Part shown: positions 1 through 7,915 of the stretch, piece by piece
How positions within the stretch are numbered: the stretch's first letter is position 1
How the letters are laid out: every line of letters begins with the position of its first letter
Origin: Corynebacterium sp.
GTDB taxonomy: Bacteria; Actinomycetota; Actinomycetes; Mycobacteriales; Mycobacteriaceae
Direction: 5' to 3'
Length of the DNA stretch: 64,000 bases
NCBI GenBank assembly: GCA_030527885.1
Contig: JAUMZY010000002.1
Span: 1-64,000 of the forward strand
Program-made: the position numbers and the translations under genes
Notes under the pieces: generated by a model
Databases searched by the model: none
What the model saw: the letters and a program-made list of their open reading frames with translations, nothing else
Told to the model about the DNA's origin: nothing

Positions 1-907
1 TTTTAAAAAAGCAGCAGCCTTCTTCGCCCAGGAATCTTGAGGAGCCGAAAAATACCAGTTCATCATGCGTGAAGAAGGCGGCATCTTCTCTATCGCCTCC
101 ATACGCTAACGTCTAGGAGTATCACGGTCTGGTTATTACGACTGGACACACCGCACTCCCTCACCAACACAACAACACCGGAAACACCTCATCGACCACA
201 TCACAGGTATTTTCGTGGCATCGGGTCACACCTATGGTTACCGGCGCATCCATGCAGCCTTACTACGTCTAGGGGTTCAGGTGTGTGCTGATACGGTCCA
301 CATCATCATAGGCACCCTAGGACTAAAGGCGTTATGCGCCCGCCGGAAGATTCGCACCACCACGCCTGATACGCATCGGGGGAATACCCGTGAGGATTTA
401 GTACAGCGGGATTTCACCGCCGATCATCCCGGGCAGAAATGGGTAGGCGATATCACCTATATCCACACCCAAGGTGGGATGTGTTATCTCGCTACGGTGT
501 TGGATTGTGCGACCAGGAAGATCATAGGGTGGGCTATGGCTGATCATATGCGAGCTGACTTGGTGTGTGATGCTCTGGATAAAGCTATAGGTCATTGTCC
601 TGGGGTGGTTGGTGAGACAATTTTTCATTCGGATCGGGGGAGTCAGTACACCAGTGAGCAATTCCAAGCATTACTAAACCGGTATGGTATTCGACCTTCG
701 GTAGGCGAAACAGGAGTGTGTTGGGATAACGCGTGGGCGGAGTCCGTGAATGCCACGGTCAAGGTTGAGCGTGTGCATCATATGCTCCATCAGGGCCCTG
801 GGGAGGCTAAGGCGGATCCTCCGGCCCGGTGGATAGAGCTTGTGTACAATCAGACGAGGCTGCATTATGAAGTAGAACAGGAGTACATGATGCGCCAAAC
901 CGCGTGA
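1..907 (+). mobile_element. IS3-family transposase remnant (broken orfB)
   Basis: Continuous similarity to an IS3-family OrfA tail/OrfB is readable in one frame from the window start. Stops interrupt it at 38-40 (TGA, where OrfA would normally end) and 107-109 (TAA, inside the OrfB N-terminus, just before RLGVSRSGYYDW). The longest open part begins at a GTG at 215 (230 aa) and holds the rve/DDE integrase core: WVGDITYI (first Asp), HSDRGSQY (second Asp), and DNAWAES (Glu). The C-terminus looks shortened, because the usual YNxxRxHSALGxxSPxE ending is contracted to YNQTRLHYEVEQEY. The internal stop and shortened tail suggest it is not mobile by itself. The left end lies outside the window and I could not fix the terminal inverted repeats. 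Confidence 0.8.
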
Positions 908-1013
908 CCACTAGGACCTACTAACGGTGTCCGAAAACACCAAGCATCCCAGGTCGGGTGGTCAAATTATTTCTGATATGCTGCCAGGGGTATTCAGACT
1001 TTAACGGCATGTT

Positions 1014-1778
1014 TTACGGAAACTCCTCCCGAAACCGCGCAAACGCCACTTTGATAAACATCTGCATTCCAGGCTCTGGATATGCCAACAAGCACAATTT
1101 CTCTGCCGCACGGTTGTGGATAAACCGCCTCGCCAACTTATAGGCACTACGCGGCATATTAGGCAACCCATGATGCAGATAAATGCTATCTTCCGTTAGC
1201 TTTTCGACGTCCGCCATCGTCCAATCCGGCCGCTTCAACCGCATCAAACCCTTAATAAACTCCGCCATTTCCACCGGGTCAAGCTGCTTAGACCACAAAT
1301 CAAAATCCGTTTTGAAAAACCCCAACTCCGAAAACATGCTGGCCAACTTGTGCTCCTTGCGGATGAACTCCAAGCCATCATATTCGCCTTCATCCCGTAA
1401 AATATCCTCCACCTTGGTGTACTGATCGTGCACCGCCTGGGAGAGCGCCGGGGAGTTCGTGATTGTGCGGTGCTTCATCTCTAACAACCGCGCCCGCTGC
1501 TGCTGCAACTCCGCAATCTGCTGGTCCAAACTCGCCAGTGTCTGATCGTAAACAGACGTTTCCGATTCCTCCAGCGAATCCAATTTGGTCTTCACATCCG
1601 ACAACGCGATGCCGGCCTGCACCATGCTGCGAATCTGAATCAGCCGGGCGACATCATCGAACCCATAATCCCGCCATGCCCCATGCCGCGCCGGGATCGG
1701 CATGAGTCCCAGGTCATGGTAGTGGCGAATGGTGCGTACGCTGCAGCCGACGATATCGGCAGCCTCAGAGATTTTCAT
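1014..1778 (-). CDS. MerR-family transcriptional regulator
   Basis: 254 aa. The N-terminal winged HTH of the MerR family is clear (residues 1-70: ISEAADIVGCSVRTIRHYHDLGLMP, then the wing and DDVARLIQIRSMVQAGIALSDV). A coiled dimerisation helix follows at about 75-105, then a long C-terminal region (about 110-254) without the Cys set of metal sensors, suggesting an organic or peptide ligand. It sits downstream of an ABC exporter on the same strand. The exporter promoter has a 19-bp spacer carrying a dyad, the classical MerR target, so I infer that this protein controls the exporter. The ligand is unknown. Confidence 0.85.
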   Translation of the reverse strand: MKISEAADIVGCSVRTIRHYHDLGLMPIPARHGAWRDYGFDDVARLIQIRSMVQAGIALSDVKTKLDSLEESETSVYDQTLASLDQQIAELQQQRARLLEMKHRTITNSPALSQAVHDQYTKVEDILRDEGEYDGLEFIRKEHKLASMFSELGFFKTDFDLWSKQLDPVEMAEFIKGLMRLKRPDWTMADVEKLTEDSIYLHHGLPNMPRSAYKLARRFIHNRAAEKLCLLAYPEPGMQMFIKVAFARFREEFP

Positions 1779-2085
1779 GTGGTCAACTCCATGGGGTGGG
1801 TGTACAGAGGTGGGCGAAACGGCGGTTGTGTAAAAGTAGCAGGTACGTTTGGTGCTTCGTAGTTATCTTGAGTGGGTTGTGCGCAGGCATGATCCCCACG
1901 ATCAGGGGTGTCATGTTCGTGCTTCACCATGAACATGAAAACCCTATGACCTGTGATTGTCAGACGAATCTGTTAACCCCGTCATTGTTTTCCCCTCCTC
2001 GTCACTGATAAAGTTAAATAATAAAACTGTTGCAGCTTATCCATCATTTTCAGCATAACAACCTCATAGAAGGAAGGTTTTCATA
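1779..2085. other. Intergenic region between MerR gene and small secreted-protein gene
   Basis: 307 bases with no supported gene. It must hold the divergent start signals of the merR-type gene (minus) and the 2086 gene (plus). An AT-rich stretch at about 2006-2030 and the ribosome-binding site AGAAGGAAGG just before 2086 are the only clear elements. I see no copy here of the dyad found upstream of the ABC exporter. Confidence 0.4.
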
Positions 2086-2505
2086 ATGAATAGCGGCAGC
2101 GCACTCTTTGACCTGGCTAAACGGTTCTCCAGTGGCCTTCTAGCCGTCATCTTCACGGTTGCCTCATTCTTCGGCATTCCTGGTCTGAACAAAACCGACA
2201 ACCCGGCACCGCATGACCAGAAAAATACCGAAACAGGTTTCAACCTCACCATTGTTGATGGTGTGAACAACCCGCAACCCAACTGCTTCGTTAATCCTTC
2301 CTGGCAGATCACCGAGGAAGCCCGTCACACCAATGATCGAGGTCAATATCATGACAAGATCTACCCGGGAAAGCACACCATTAAAGTGAAGTGCCAGGGC
2401 ATGACAGAGATGAAGGACTATGAGGTCAATATCCCTGAAAAGGACACGTACTCTGTCACGCTCATTGTTCCTACCACGGATAACAGGCCGATACCAGAGC
2501 GTTAA
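2086..2505 (+). CDS. Small exported or membrane-anchored protein, unknown function
   Basis: 139 aa. A strong Shine-Dalgarno (GAAGGAAGG) precedes the ATG. Residues 10-32 form one hydrophobic segment after a short positive N-terminus (signal peptide or anchor). The remaining roughly 105 residues are polar, with two cysteines (in NCFVNP and VKCQG) that could form a disulfide, and a beta-rich pattern resembling a small Ig-like or prealbumin-like fold (KIYPGKHTIKVKC). The stop overlaps the stop of the convergent permease gene (GTTAAC). I do not recognise a family. Its place between a MerR gene and its exporter hints at a shared function, but this is only inference. Confidence 0.6.
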   Translation: MNSGSALFDLAKRFSSGLLAVIFTVASFFGIPGLNKTDNPAPHDQKNTETGFNLTIVDGVNNPQPNCFVNPSWQITEEARHTNDRGQYHDKIYPGKHTIKVKCQGMTEMKDYEVNIPEKDTYSVTLIVPTTDNRPIPER

Positions 2506-4082
2506 CCTGTTAGGTCCCGGTTTTTAAAACCAACGAGGCCGAGCGCGAGCGTCGATAAGCCTAGTGCCAGTAACACTGCGGCGCCGCGATAGTGATCCAC
2601 CGTGTGCGGCGCCCACGCGAACACCGACGAATCGAGCACCCATTTATCCAGCTTCATCATCTCGCCGAAGAACGAAATGAAGCCTGAGATCGCCACCGGC
2701 GCCCACGCCAACCCGGTGATGTTCACGCGCAACCCCATGAGCAGGGAAGCGAAGCCGCAGCACACCACGACCGATGGAATCATGTCAATCACTGACCACA
2801 CGATGGGTTCGAACTGATCTGCGGGCACCCGGGAATCCACCGTGCCGGCATAGCCTGACAACACCGCAGTAACAACCAACAGAATCGCCGAGGTAACCAG
2901 TGTGTATAAGAAATTCTGCATGAATAGCGTGATGCGACTTTGGCCGGTGCTCAACAGGAGTGTGGCAAAACCCTGCCGCTCTGATTTATGCAGCGTCAGC
3001 ACCAATTGCACCGCCATGCAGCACACCAGCAACCCCACTAACTTGGCCATCATCTGGGCATAAATATCCATCATTTCCTGTGTGGGTGCCAGCTTTGTCA
3101 AGATCTCCGCCGTCCCCGGTGAATTCTTAAACAGATCATTCATTTCCCCGGTCATGGCATAAAAACCAGCGGAAATAATCACAATCGCCACACTCCACCA
3201 CAGTGCCATTGTGCCGTGCAGTTTCCACCAGAATGTCCACGAACCCCAACCAGCTGTGCGCCGCACCCCGGCTGCAACTTGTACCCACTGGGAATACATA
3301 TCGCGCCGAGAAGCAGCCACAGGAACCGTCAACACCGCGATGAACAGCGTAAAGATCAGCGCAGGCTGCCACCGGTTATCAGTAAACGGGTTGATGATTC
3401 CCGGCCATCCCAATGGTGTGAGCCACCGCAGCCACGCCACGTCATACACATCCGCAACCACCCGCAGCCCAAACGATACAGCCAGCACCAACAGCGTTAC
3501 CTGCCGCGCCGCACGCATTGACCCGAATGCCTCCCCGGCAATGATCGCCACGATGCCAAAGAACGCGGTGGCCAAAAATGCACAGTAACCAGTCAGGGAG
3601 CTACCGCCCGGGGTGAACTCCTCCGTGAGCAGCACATTAGCCCATAGCGATAACGCCACGCACAAACCCCACACCGCACTGATTGCTACCACGGCTGCCA
3701 GCGACAGCAACCGCAACGCCCGGGCACTCAACCCTGTGGATTGCAGTAGCTCAGCCTGCCCATTTTCCTCCACGCCGCGGGATGTCGATGAGCCCAGAAA
3801 CAGGCCCATGATTGCCGACAAGATCAGCCCCCACGCCATGACTTCCCAGACTGTCCAACTGGCGTAGGTGAACGGATCTGGAACCTTGCCGTACAACACG
3901 ACGAGCCCCAGCGAGTTCTGCACCGAAGCACCCACTGCCGCCAATGAGGCCGCATCCGGGTAACTGCTGGTGTACGTGCCGGGCATGGTGACCACATATA
4001 ACGTCAGCGGAATCAGCCACGCCAGCAGGAAAAACCGCCGATCCCGTAGCAAGAGCCGCAACGCCAGAACTGCGCTATGCAT
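2502..4082 (-). CDS. ABC-2 type exporter permease
   Basis: 526 aa with about 12 hydrophobic segments, resembling the polyketide/tetronasin-type ABC exporter permeases (two 6-TM repeats in one chain). I place the start at 4082 (MHSAVLALRLLLRD), whose ATG overlaps the ATPase stop by a few bases. A longer frame to 4163 adds 27 residues that merely mirror the ATPase end. It forms a transporter with the ATPase encoded just upstream in the same transcript, presumably exporting a hydrophobic compound or drug. The gene end overlaps that of the opposite small gene. Confidence 0.85.
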   Translation of the reverse strand: MHSAVLALRLLLRDRRFFLLAWLIPLTLYVVTMPGTYTSSYPDAASLAAVGASVQNSLGLVVLYGKVPDPFTYASWTVWEVMAWGLILSAIMGLFLGSSTSRGVEENGQAELLQSTGLSARALRLLSLAAVVAISAVWGLCVALSLWANVLLTEEFTPGGSSLTGYCAFLATAFFGIVAIIAGEAFGSMRAARQVTLLVLAVSFGLRVVADVYDVAWLRWLTPLGWPGIINPFTDNRWQPALIFTLFIAVLTVPVAASRRDMYSQWVQVAAGVRRTAGWGSWTFWWKLHGTMALWWSVAIVIISAGFYAMTGEMNDLFKNSPGTAEILTKLAPTQEMMDIYAQMMAKLVGLLVCCMAVQLVLTLHKSERQGFATLLLSTGQSRITLFMQNFLYTLVTSAILLVVTAVLSGYAGTVDSRVPADQFEPIVWSVIDMIPSVVVCCGFASLLMGLRVNITGLAWAPVAISGFISFFGEMMKLDKWVLDSSVFAWAPHTVDHYRGAAVLLALGLSTLALGLVGFKNRDLTG

Positions 4083-4932
4083 GACGCGCCACCTCCTCTT
4101 GGTGGTAGAACTCCAAGAAGAGCTCCTCCAAGCTGGCTGGGGTGGCGGTGATATTCGTGGCATGTGTATCTAGCAGGAGTTCTAGCTGCTCATTCACTTC
4201 ATGTTGTTTATGAATATGGTCATAGCTGGTGCCGTCCGCCAGGGTGGCGCGAATCCGAGTGCCCCGCACGTGCGACAGCTCATCCAACGCCCCGGACTCC
4301 ACAATAGTGCCCGACCGGATGATGCTGATTTCATCCGCCAGCTCTTGGACTTCGGAAAGAATGTGGCTAGACAATAAAACGGCGGCGCCTTCGGCACGGC
4401 GTTCATTAACCACGGTGATGAATGTTTGTTCGATCAGGGGGTCGAGCCCGGAGGTGGGTTCGTCAAGCACCAACACGTCAACGTTAGCGGCCAGTGCTGC
4501 CACGAGCATGACTTTTTGCCGATTTCCCTTGGAATAAGCGCGCACCTTTTTCGAAGGATCGAGTTCAAAGCGTTCGATCAGTTCCGCACGTTTTTTCGGG
4601 TCATCCCCGGCGGGCCGCAGTTTCGCTAAAGTGTCTAGCACCTGGCTGCCGGTGAGGTTGGGAAAAAGCTGCACATCACCAGGCACGTAGGCAGTTTTTG
4701 CGTTGGCCTGCGCGGGGTGTTTCGTGGGATCCACACCATTCAGCAGTAGCCGGCCGCCGCTCGGGCGGATCAGCCCGAGCAAACACCGAATGGTCGTGGA
4801 CTTGCCGGCACCGTTGGGGCCGAGGAAGCCGTGCACGGTGCCCGGTGCGACGCTGAGGCTGACGTCGACAAGCGCCTGGGTTTTGCCAAAATGCTTGCTG
4901 AGCTGGGATATTTCAATGAGATTTGTTGTCAT
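4075..4932 (-). CDS. ABC exporter ATP-binding protein
   Basis: 285 aa. Walker A GPNGAGKST (about residue 39), Q-loop region, signature-like YSKGNRQKV (about 136), Walker B VLVLDEPTSGLDP, and an H-loop SSHILSE. The C-terminal roughly 70 residues form the extra domain usual for drug/antibiotic exporter ATPases. The start ATG at 4932 is only six bases downstream of a good -10 box, so the mRNA is probably leaderless. It is the first gene of a two-gene operon with the permease and is likely regulated by the MerR protein at 1014-1778. Confidence 0.92.
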   Translation of the reverse strand: MTTNLIEISQLSKHFGKTQALVDVSLSVAPGTVHGFLGPNGAGKSTTIRCLLGLIRPSGGRLLLNGVDPTKHPAQANAKTAYVPGDVQLFPNLTGSQVLDTLAKLRPAGDDPKKRAELIERFELDPSKKVRAYSKGNRQKVMLVAALAANVDVLVLDEPTSGLDPLIEQTFITVVNERRAEGAAVLLSSHILSEVQELADEISIIRSGTIVESGALDELSHVRGTRIRATLADGTSYDHIHKQHEVNEQLELLLDTHATNITATPASLEELFLEFYHQEEVARHA

Positions 4933-4938
4933 GCCTTC

Positions 4939-4969
4939 ACTATAAAGTGTGACGTTACGTAACAGGCAA
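4939..4969 (-). promoter_or_regulatory. MerR-type promoter of the ABC exporter operon
   Basis: Read on the minus strand: -35 TTGCCT (4964-4969), a 19-bp spacer, -10 TATAGT (4939-4944). The spacer holds the dyad GTTACG-TAA-CGTCAC, including the perfect palindrome GTTACGTAAC at 4954-4963. A 19-20 bp spacer with a central dyad is the hallmark of MerR-activated promoters. The distance from -10 to the ATG predicts transcription starting at or next to the start codon. Confidence 0.7.
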
Positions 4970-5229
4970 GGCTTTTTGCTGCTTTTCGACGGTGCGGGTT
5001 GCCGGTCTTGGAGTGCTGGTGTGGCTCAAGGCTATCAATTAAAACACTTTAAGGCGGTCCTGTATGGGGGTGATAGTACATATTTCTTGCTGAAACTATG
5101 GACGAGATTTAGCTCATGCTTCTACTGTGTAGACTATCTCAGTTAAAGGTTTAGTGCCTTGAAGGCTGGCACTCTGCTAGGGATATGCGCCAGAAGAGTC
5201 AGACACATATTTTTAAGGAGAGTGTAATC
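4970..5229. other. Intergenic region upstream of bacteriocin-like remnant
   Basis: No supported gene. It contains TGCTTTTCGACG at 4980-4991, one base off a 12-mer that recurs in the window, a short GTGCC/GGCAC stem at about 5153-5171, and a good ribosome-binding site (AAGGAGA) before 5230. Confidence 0.4.
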
Positions 5230-5349
5230 ATGCGCGTCACCTCGAAAATAGTGATTCCTGTCTTCACGCCAAGCACAGTAAGAACGTGTGCCGGACAGTG
5301 GCAGGGCCAGGGCTGTTATTCCAATTCTGCTCATTCTGTATCTCGCTAA
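5230..5349 (+). pseudogene. Short ORF, likely remnant of a lactococcin-972-type bacteriocin precursor
   Basis: 39 codons with a strong ribosome-binding site (TTAAGGAGA). The start MRVTSKI looks like the beginning of a signal peptide, and GQWQGQGCYSNSAHS resembles the mature core of lactococcin-972-like bacteriocins (GxWxxG...YSNxxHxxxxHSxSV), but the hydrophobic signal core and most of the roughly 65-residue mature part are missing. It ends five bases before the ATG of a membrane protein that itself lacks a good ribosome-binding site, so translation may be coupled. The family link is by eye and uncertain. Confidence 0.45.
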
Positions 5350-5354
5350 AGCTC

Positions 5355-6242
5355 ATGTCATCAGCAAAAATAGGCCTGAGATCTGGGACCGCACTCATCA
5401 GATATGCCCTTGTGCTGTCAGTAGTGGTGGGGGCGGTGTTGGGCTATTGGTACAGCGCCACTATTGAACAAACCGAGGTCCCTGGTCTGCGTGCTGAAAT
5501 CATGCCCAAGGAGGCTTTGACGCACTACGGTGACCCGAATGTTTTCTTCACTGATCTTGCTCGCATTGCTCGGGAAGAGCAATCTGATATTTTCGTAGGA
5601 GATCATTACCCCGACAGTGGTGGCATAGTGTATGGGGCTGGCAAATATTCTGATCGGTGGATCGCGCATGGTTATCGTGGTTTACCTGGGTCCCCCGATG
5701 TGAAGGTTATGGATCTCTCTCAGAACCCATATGGTGATTATTATTGGCTAACGCTAGAGATTGCTGGTGATTCTGCCTTTCAGCAGCGCGTGATGGATTA
5801 TCTGACTGCACAAAATATTCCGTTCCAAGTGGTGGAAAAACAAACATTGGAGCATCTCTTTAGTGGTGCTGTGGGGGATTTTATGGTGCTGCTTCTGGAG
5901 TTTTGCCTGGCATTATGTGTTATTGGCGTGATTCTTAACTCACGTGCTGATGCTGTACGCAGGTTGCATGGTTACGGTCTGTTTCGTAGTGCTATTAATG
6001 ACCTACTGCGTGCCAGTGGTTGGGTGATTCCGTTATTACTCTCTGGTGTTTTGTTGGCAACAGTCGTGCTCGCTTTCCGGGCATCTATTCCTTCTGCTGT
6101 GCAGTTATTGAAGCATCAAATGATGCTTATTGGTGGTGCTCTCGCGGTATCGGTGCTTGCAGTCATTGTAGCGTTGTGGCTTTTACGTCAAATAGTGACT
6201 ACGGAAATGCTGGCCGAAAAAATGCCAGAAAAACCGCACTGA
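5355..6242 (+). CDS. FtsX-like membrane protein, likely bacteriocin-associated, possibly truncated
   Basis: 295 aa from the ATG at 5355 (an upstream GTG at 5286 would overlap the short ORF). One N-terminal TM segment (about residues 13-32), an outside domain of about 160 residues, then three TM segments (about 187-207, 233-253, 268-288) with RRLHGYGLFRS between the first two. This is the layout of half an FtsX/MacB-like permease and of the lactococcin-972-associated integral membrane proteins, which are normally about twice as long and followed by an ATPase gene. No ATPase follows here, so the locus looks incomplete. The exact family is an inference. Confidence 0.6.
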   Translation: MSSAKIGLRSGTALIRYALVLSVVVGAVLGYWYSATIEQTEVPGLRAEIMPKEALTHYGDPNVFFTDLARIAREEQSDIFVGDHYPDSGGIVYGAGKYSDRWIAHGYRGLPGSPDVKVMDLSQNPYGDYYWLTLEIAGDSAFQQRVMDYLTAQNIPFQVVEKQTLEHLFSGAVGDFMVLLLEFCLALCVIGVILNSRADAVRRLHGYGLFRSAINDLLRASGWVIPLLLSGVLLATVVLAFRASIPSAVQLLKHQMMLIGGALAVSVLAVIVALWLLRQIVTTEMLAEKMPEKPH

Positions 6243-6410
6243 TGGGGATGAAGGGGCATATGTCGTCAGCGCATATTCGCCGATAACGGCTGCGTAAAAG
6301 GCGGAGGTGGGCTAAAGGCGCCAGCGGGCACCCGCCAAGTGGATCAAGCAGTTTAAGAACGAACAACATATCGCGCTCTGCTAACTGTTGTGGGATATTT
6401 CCCATATAAA

Positions 6411-6450
6411 AACCGGCCCCACGTGAATGCCGTGGGGCCGGTTTGTGTGA
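6411..6450 (-). terminator. Rho-independent terminator of the DUF6918-like gene
   Basis: AACCGGCCCCACG / CGTGGGGCCGGTT inverted repeat (13-bp stem, 7-nt loop, 6411-6443). Read on the minus strand it is followed by TTTTTATATG and sits just past the stop of the 6458-6892 gene. It may also stop rightward transcripts. 6243-6410 holds no supported gene. Confidence 0.85.
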
Positions 6451-6457
6451 TGCTAGC

Positions 6458-6892
6458 TTAGCCAGCAGCTTTCATGTGCTTTTCGATGATGTCGCCCAGC
6501 AGTGGAACGTGGGGCTTCATCAGGCTGGCAGCCTTGGGGCGAACCTTGTCGTAGACCTTATTCAGAATGGAGTTGTCGGCCTTCTTAACGTTGGCGTCGG
6601 CAACTGCCAAGATGTCTTCGATGGCACCATCGGAGTTGGTGTTGAGGTAGGTGCCAAATTCAGTGACGTCGGAAGCCTGGTAGGCATCCCAGCGGGGTTG
6701 CAGGGTTTCCAGCAGGTCGGGCAGGACCCTGTTGGCTGCCTTAGTGGAAAGGTTTTTGTCTGCTAACTTAGCGGTGTTAAAAGTGGTCTTGACTGCAATG
6801 CCGGCATCGTTGATGGCGGCGTCGGCAACCTCTGCCAATTCAGCAGCAACTGCTTCGCGTTGGTCACCGAGAAGAACAGAAAGATCGGACAT
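6458..6892 (-). CDS. DUF6918-like conserved actinobacterial protein
   Basis: 144 aa, mostly helical, acidic, without signal peptide or TM segment. The pattern (an N-terminal LLGDQREAVAAELAEVADAAI, a middle VLPDLLETLQPRWDAYQ, and a C-terminal VYDKVRPKAASLMKPHVPLLGDIIEKHM) matches the conserved Corynebacterium/actinobacterial family that I recall as DUF6918. Function is unknown. It has its own AGGAGG ribosome-binding site, its own terminator and a long 5' region, suggesting a strongly expressed single-gene unit. Confidence 0.75.
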   Translation of the reverse strand: MSDLSVLLGDQREAVAAELAEVADAAINDAGIAVKTTFNTAKLADKNLSTKAANRVLPDLLETLQPRWDAYQASDVTEFGTYLNTNSDGAIEDILAVADANVKKADNSILNKVYDKVRPKAASLMKPHVPLLGDIIEKHMKAAG

Positions 6893-7315
6893 ATAAACAT
6901 CCTCCTAAAAGATGTTGAAAAAAGAAAAACGTGGCCTGAGATCTAATGGCGAGAGTAAAGAAAAAACGATCGCAATGCTGGATGTTACCCAACGATCACG
7001 ATCGTCTTTGTTGCAATTCTTCCGCCACAGTTCTTAAGTAACACTCCTAGTGATTATAAAGGACAGTAGAACTAGGTTTCATTTACCAAAGGTCACTTTA
7101 ATTAACTGTAATCACAACTGTCACAAATGTTACAGGAATTTTCCCAGGCCGCGCAATACACCGGAAAAACTTAACGAATTACCAGCTAAATCACAGGCGC
7201 TACCAGCATAAATCGAGGAAAAATCCATGTTTTTCCGGTTTAAAACTCGCCCCAAAACCGATATCGCAAAAAAGAAGCCCCACAAATTAGGTAAACCGGG
7301 AAAATAGGAGAATTC
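6893..7315. other. 420-bp intergenic region with leftward promoter candidate
   Basis: No supported gene. On the minus strand TATAAT lies at 7053-7058, about 160 nt upstream of the 6892 start, giving a possible long leader. A short dyad of CGATCG blocks lies at about 6966-7004. The last 150 bases are AT-rich and follow the end of the toxin-like gene. Confidence 0.4.
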
Positions 7316-7597
7316 TTACACAACCTCCGTTAAAAGCTGCACATAACCTTCGTAAACTGCCACTACATATTTTGAAAATTCCACATTATTATTGCTTAGC
7401 GGTTCTAGTTTTATAATCGTGCCTGCTAGGGCAGTAGACACGGATGTGAGCTGCGTGTGTACCCGAATTCCAGAGAATTGGGCATGGGTGATACTCGCCG
7501 CGGCATAAAGGGCTGCGAAATCTACTACATCCACGCCATATTCCCGGCAGAAAACGTCGGCGATTATGAGTAATTGCTCCGCGCTTAATGCTGGCAT
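7316..7597 (-). CDS. Doc/Fic-like protein with degenerate catalytic motif (putative toxin)
   Basis: 93 aa. The sequence aligns by eye with the death-on-curing (Doc) family: an N-terminal LSAEQLLIIADVF, then LYAAAS..HAQFSGIRVHTQL (the LEAAL..P...F..YP region). Where Doc/Fic proteins carry HPFxxGNKR, this one has LEPLSNNNVEFSK, so the catalytic His and the GNKR loop are absent. Its ATG shares one base with the stop of the upstream ribbon-helix-helix gene (TAATG). It may have lost its toxic activity, or represent a divergent subfamily. Family assignment is moderate. Confidence 0.55.
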   Translation of the reverse strand: MPALSAEQLLIIADVFCREYGVDVVDFAALYAAASITHAQFSGIRVHTQLTSVSTALAGTIIKLEPLSNNNVEFSKYVVAVYEGYVQLLTEVV

Positions 7598-7815
7598 TAT
7601 TGCTGTTCCCGGGCGCGGCGAATCCGGGCAGTTAGGGCGACTTGGTCGGGAATGAGCGATTCCGCTAATTGGGTGATGTGGGCGTCGGAAAGCGTGCGAT
7701 TAGCCGCGGAAATAATGGCGCGAATTGCGGCCTCATGTTTGCTGGAACCCCAGGCGTCGGCAAGCAAAGTGAGCGTGCGATCTTGTTCGGTAGTTAAGCG
7801 TAAAGTCATAGCCAT
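7597..7815 (-). CDS. Ribbon-helix-helix (CopG-like) antitoxin
   Basis: 72 aa from the ATG at 7815 (7809 is an alternative). The N-terminus MTLRLTTEQDRTLTLLADAWGSSKHEAAIRAI is a typical RHH DNA-binding fold (a beta strand then two helices), followed by an acidic/helical tail that would bind the toxin. It is translationally coupled to the Doc-like gene. A perfect palindrome touches the start codon, as expected for an autoregulated toxin-antitoxin operon. A longer frame extending into gyrA is not credible. Confidence 0.75.
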   Translation of the reverse strand: MAMTLRLTTEQDRTLTLLADAWGSSKHEAAIRAIISAANRTLSDAHITQLAESLIPDQVALTARIRRAREQQ

Positions 7816-7832
7816 GGTATCAATATGATACC
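7816..7832. promoter_or_regulatory. Palindromic operator of the toxin-antitoxin operon
   Basis: GGTATCA-ATA-TGATACC, a perfect inverted repeat with 7-bp arms, immediately upstream of the antitoxin ATG at 7815. A further half site GGTATCA is at 7870-7876, between the operon and gyrA. The position fits autorepression by the RHH protein and possible interference with gyrA transcription. Confidence 0.65.
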
Positions 7833-7915
7833 ACCCGGGGGTTAAAGCGCTGCTATAAAGCCGGCTAGCGGTATCATGAAGAAGTTCGCATTTTTTATAC
7901 CCGAAAGGCGCTATT

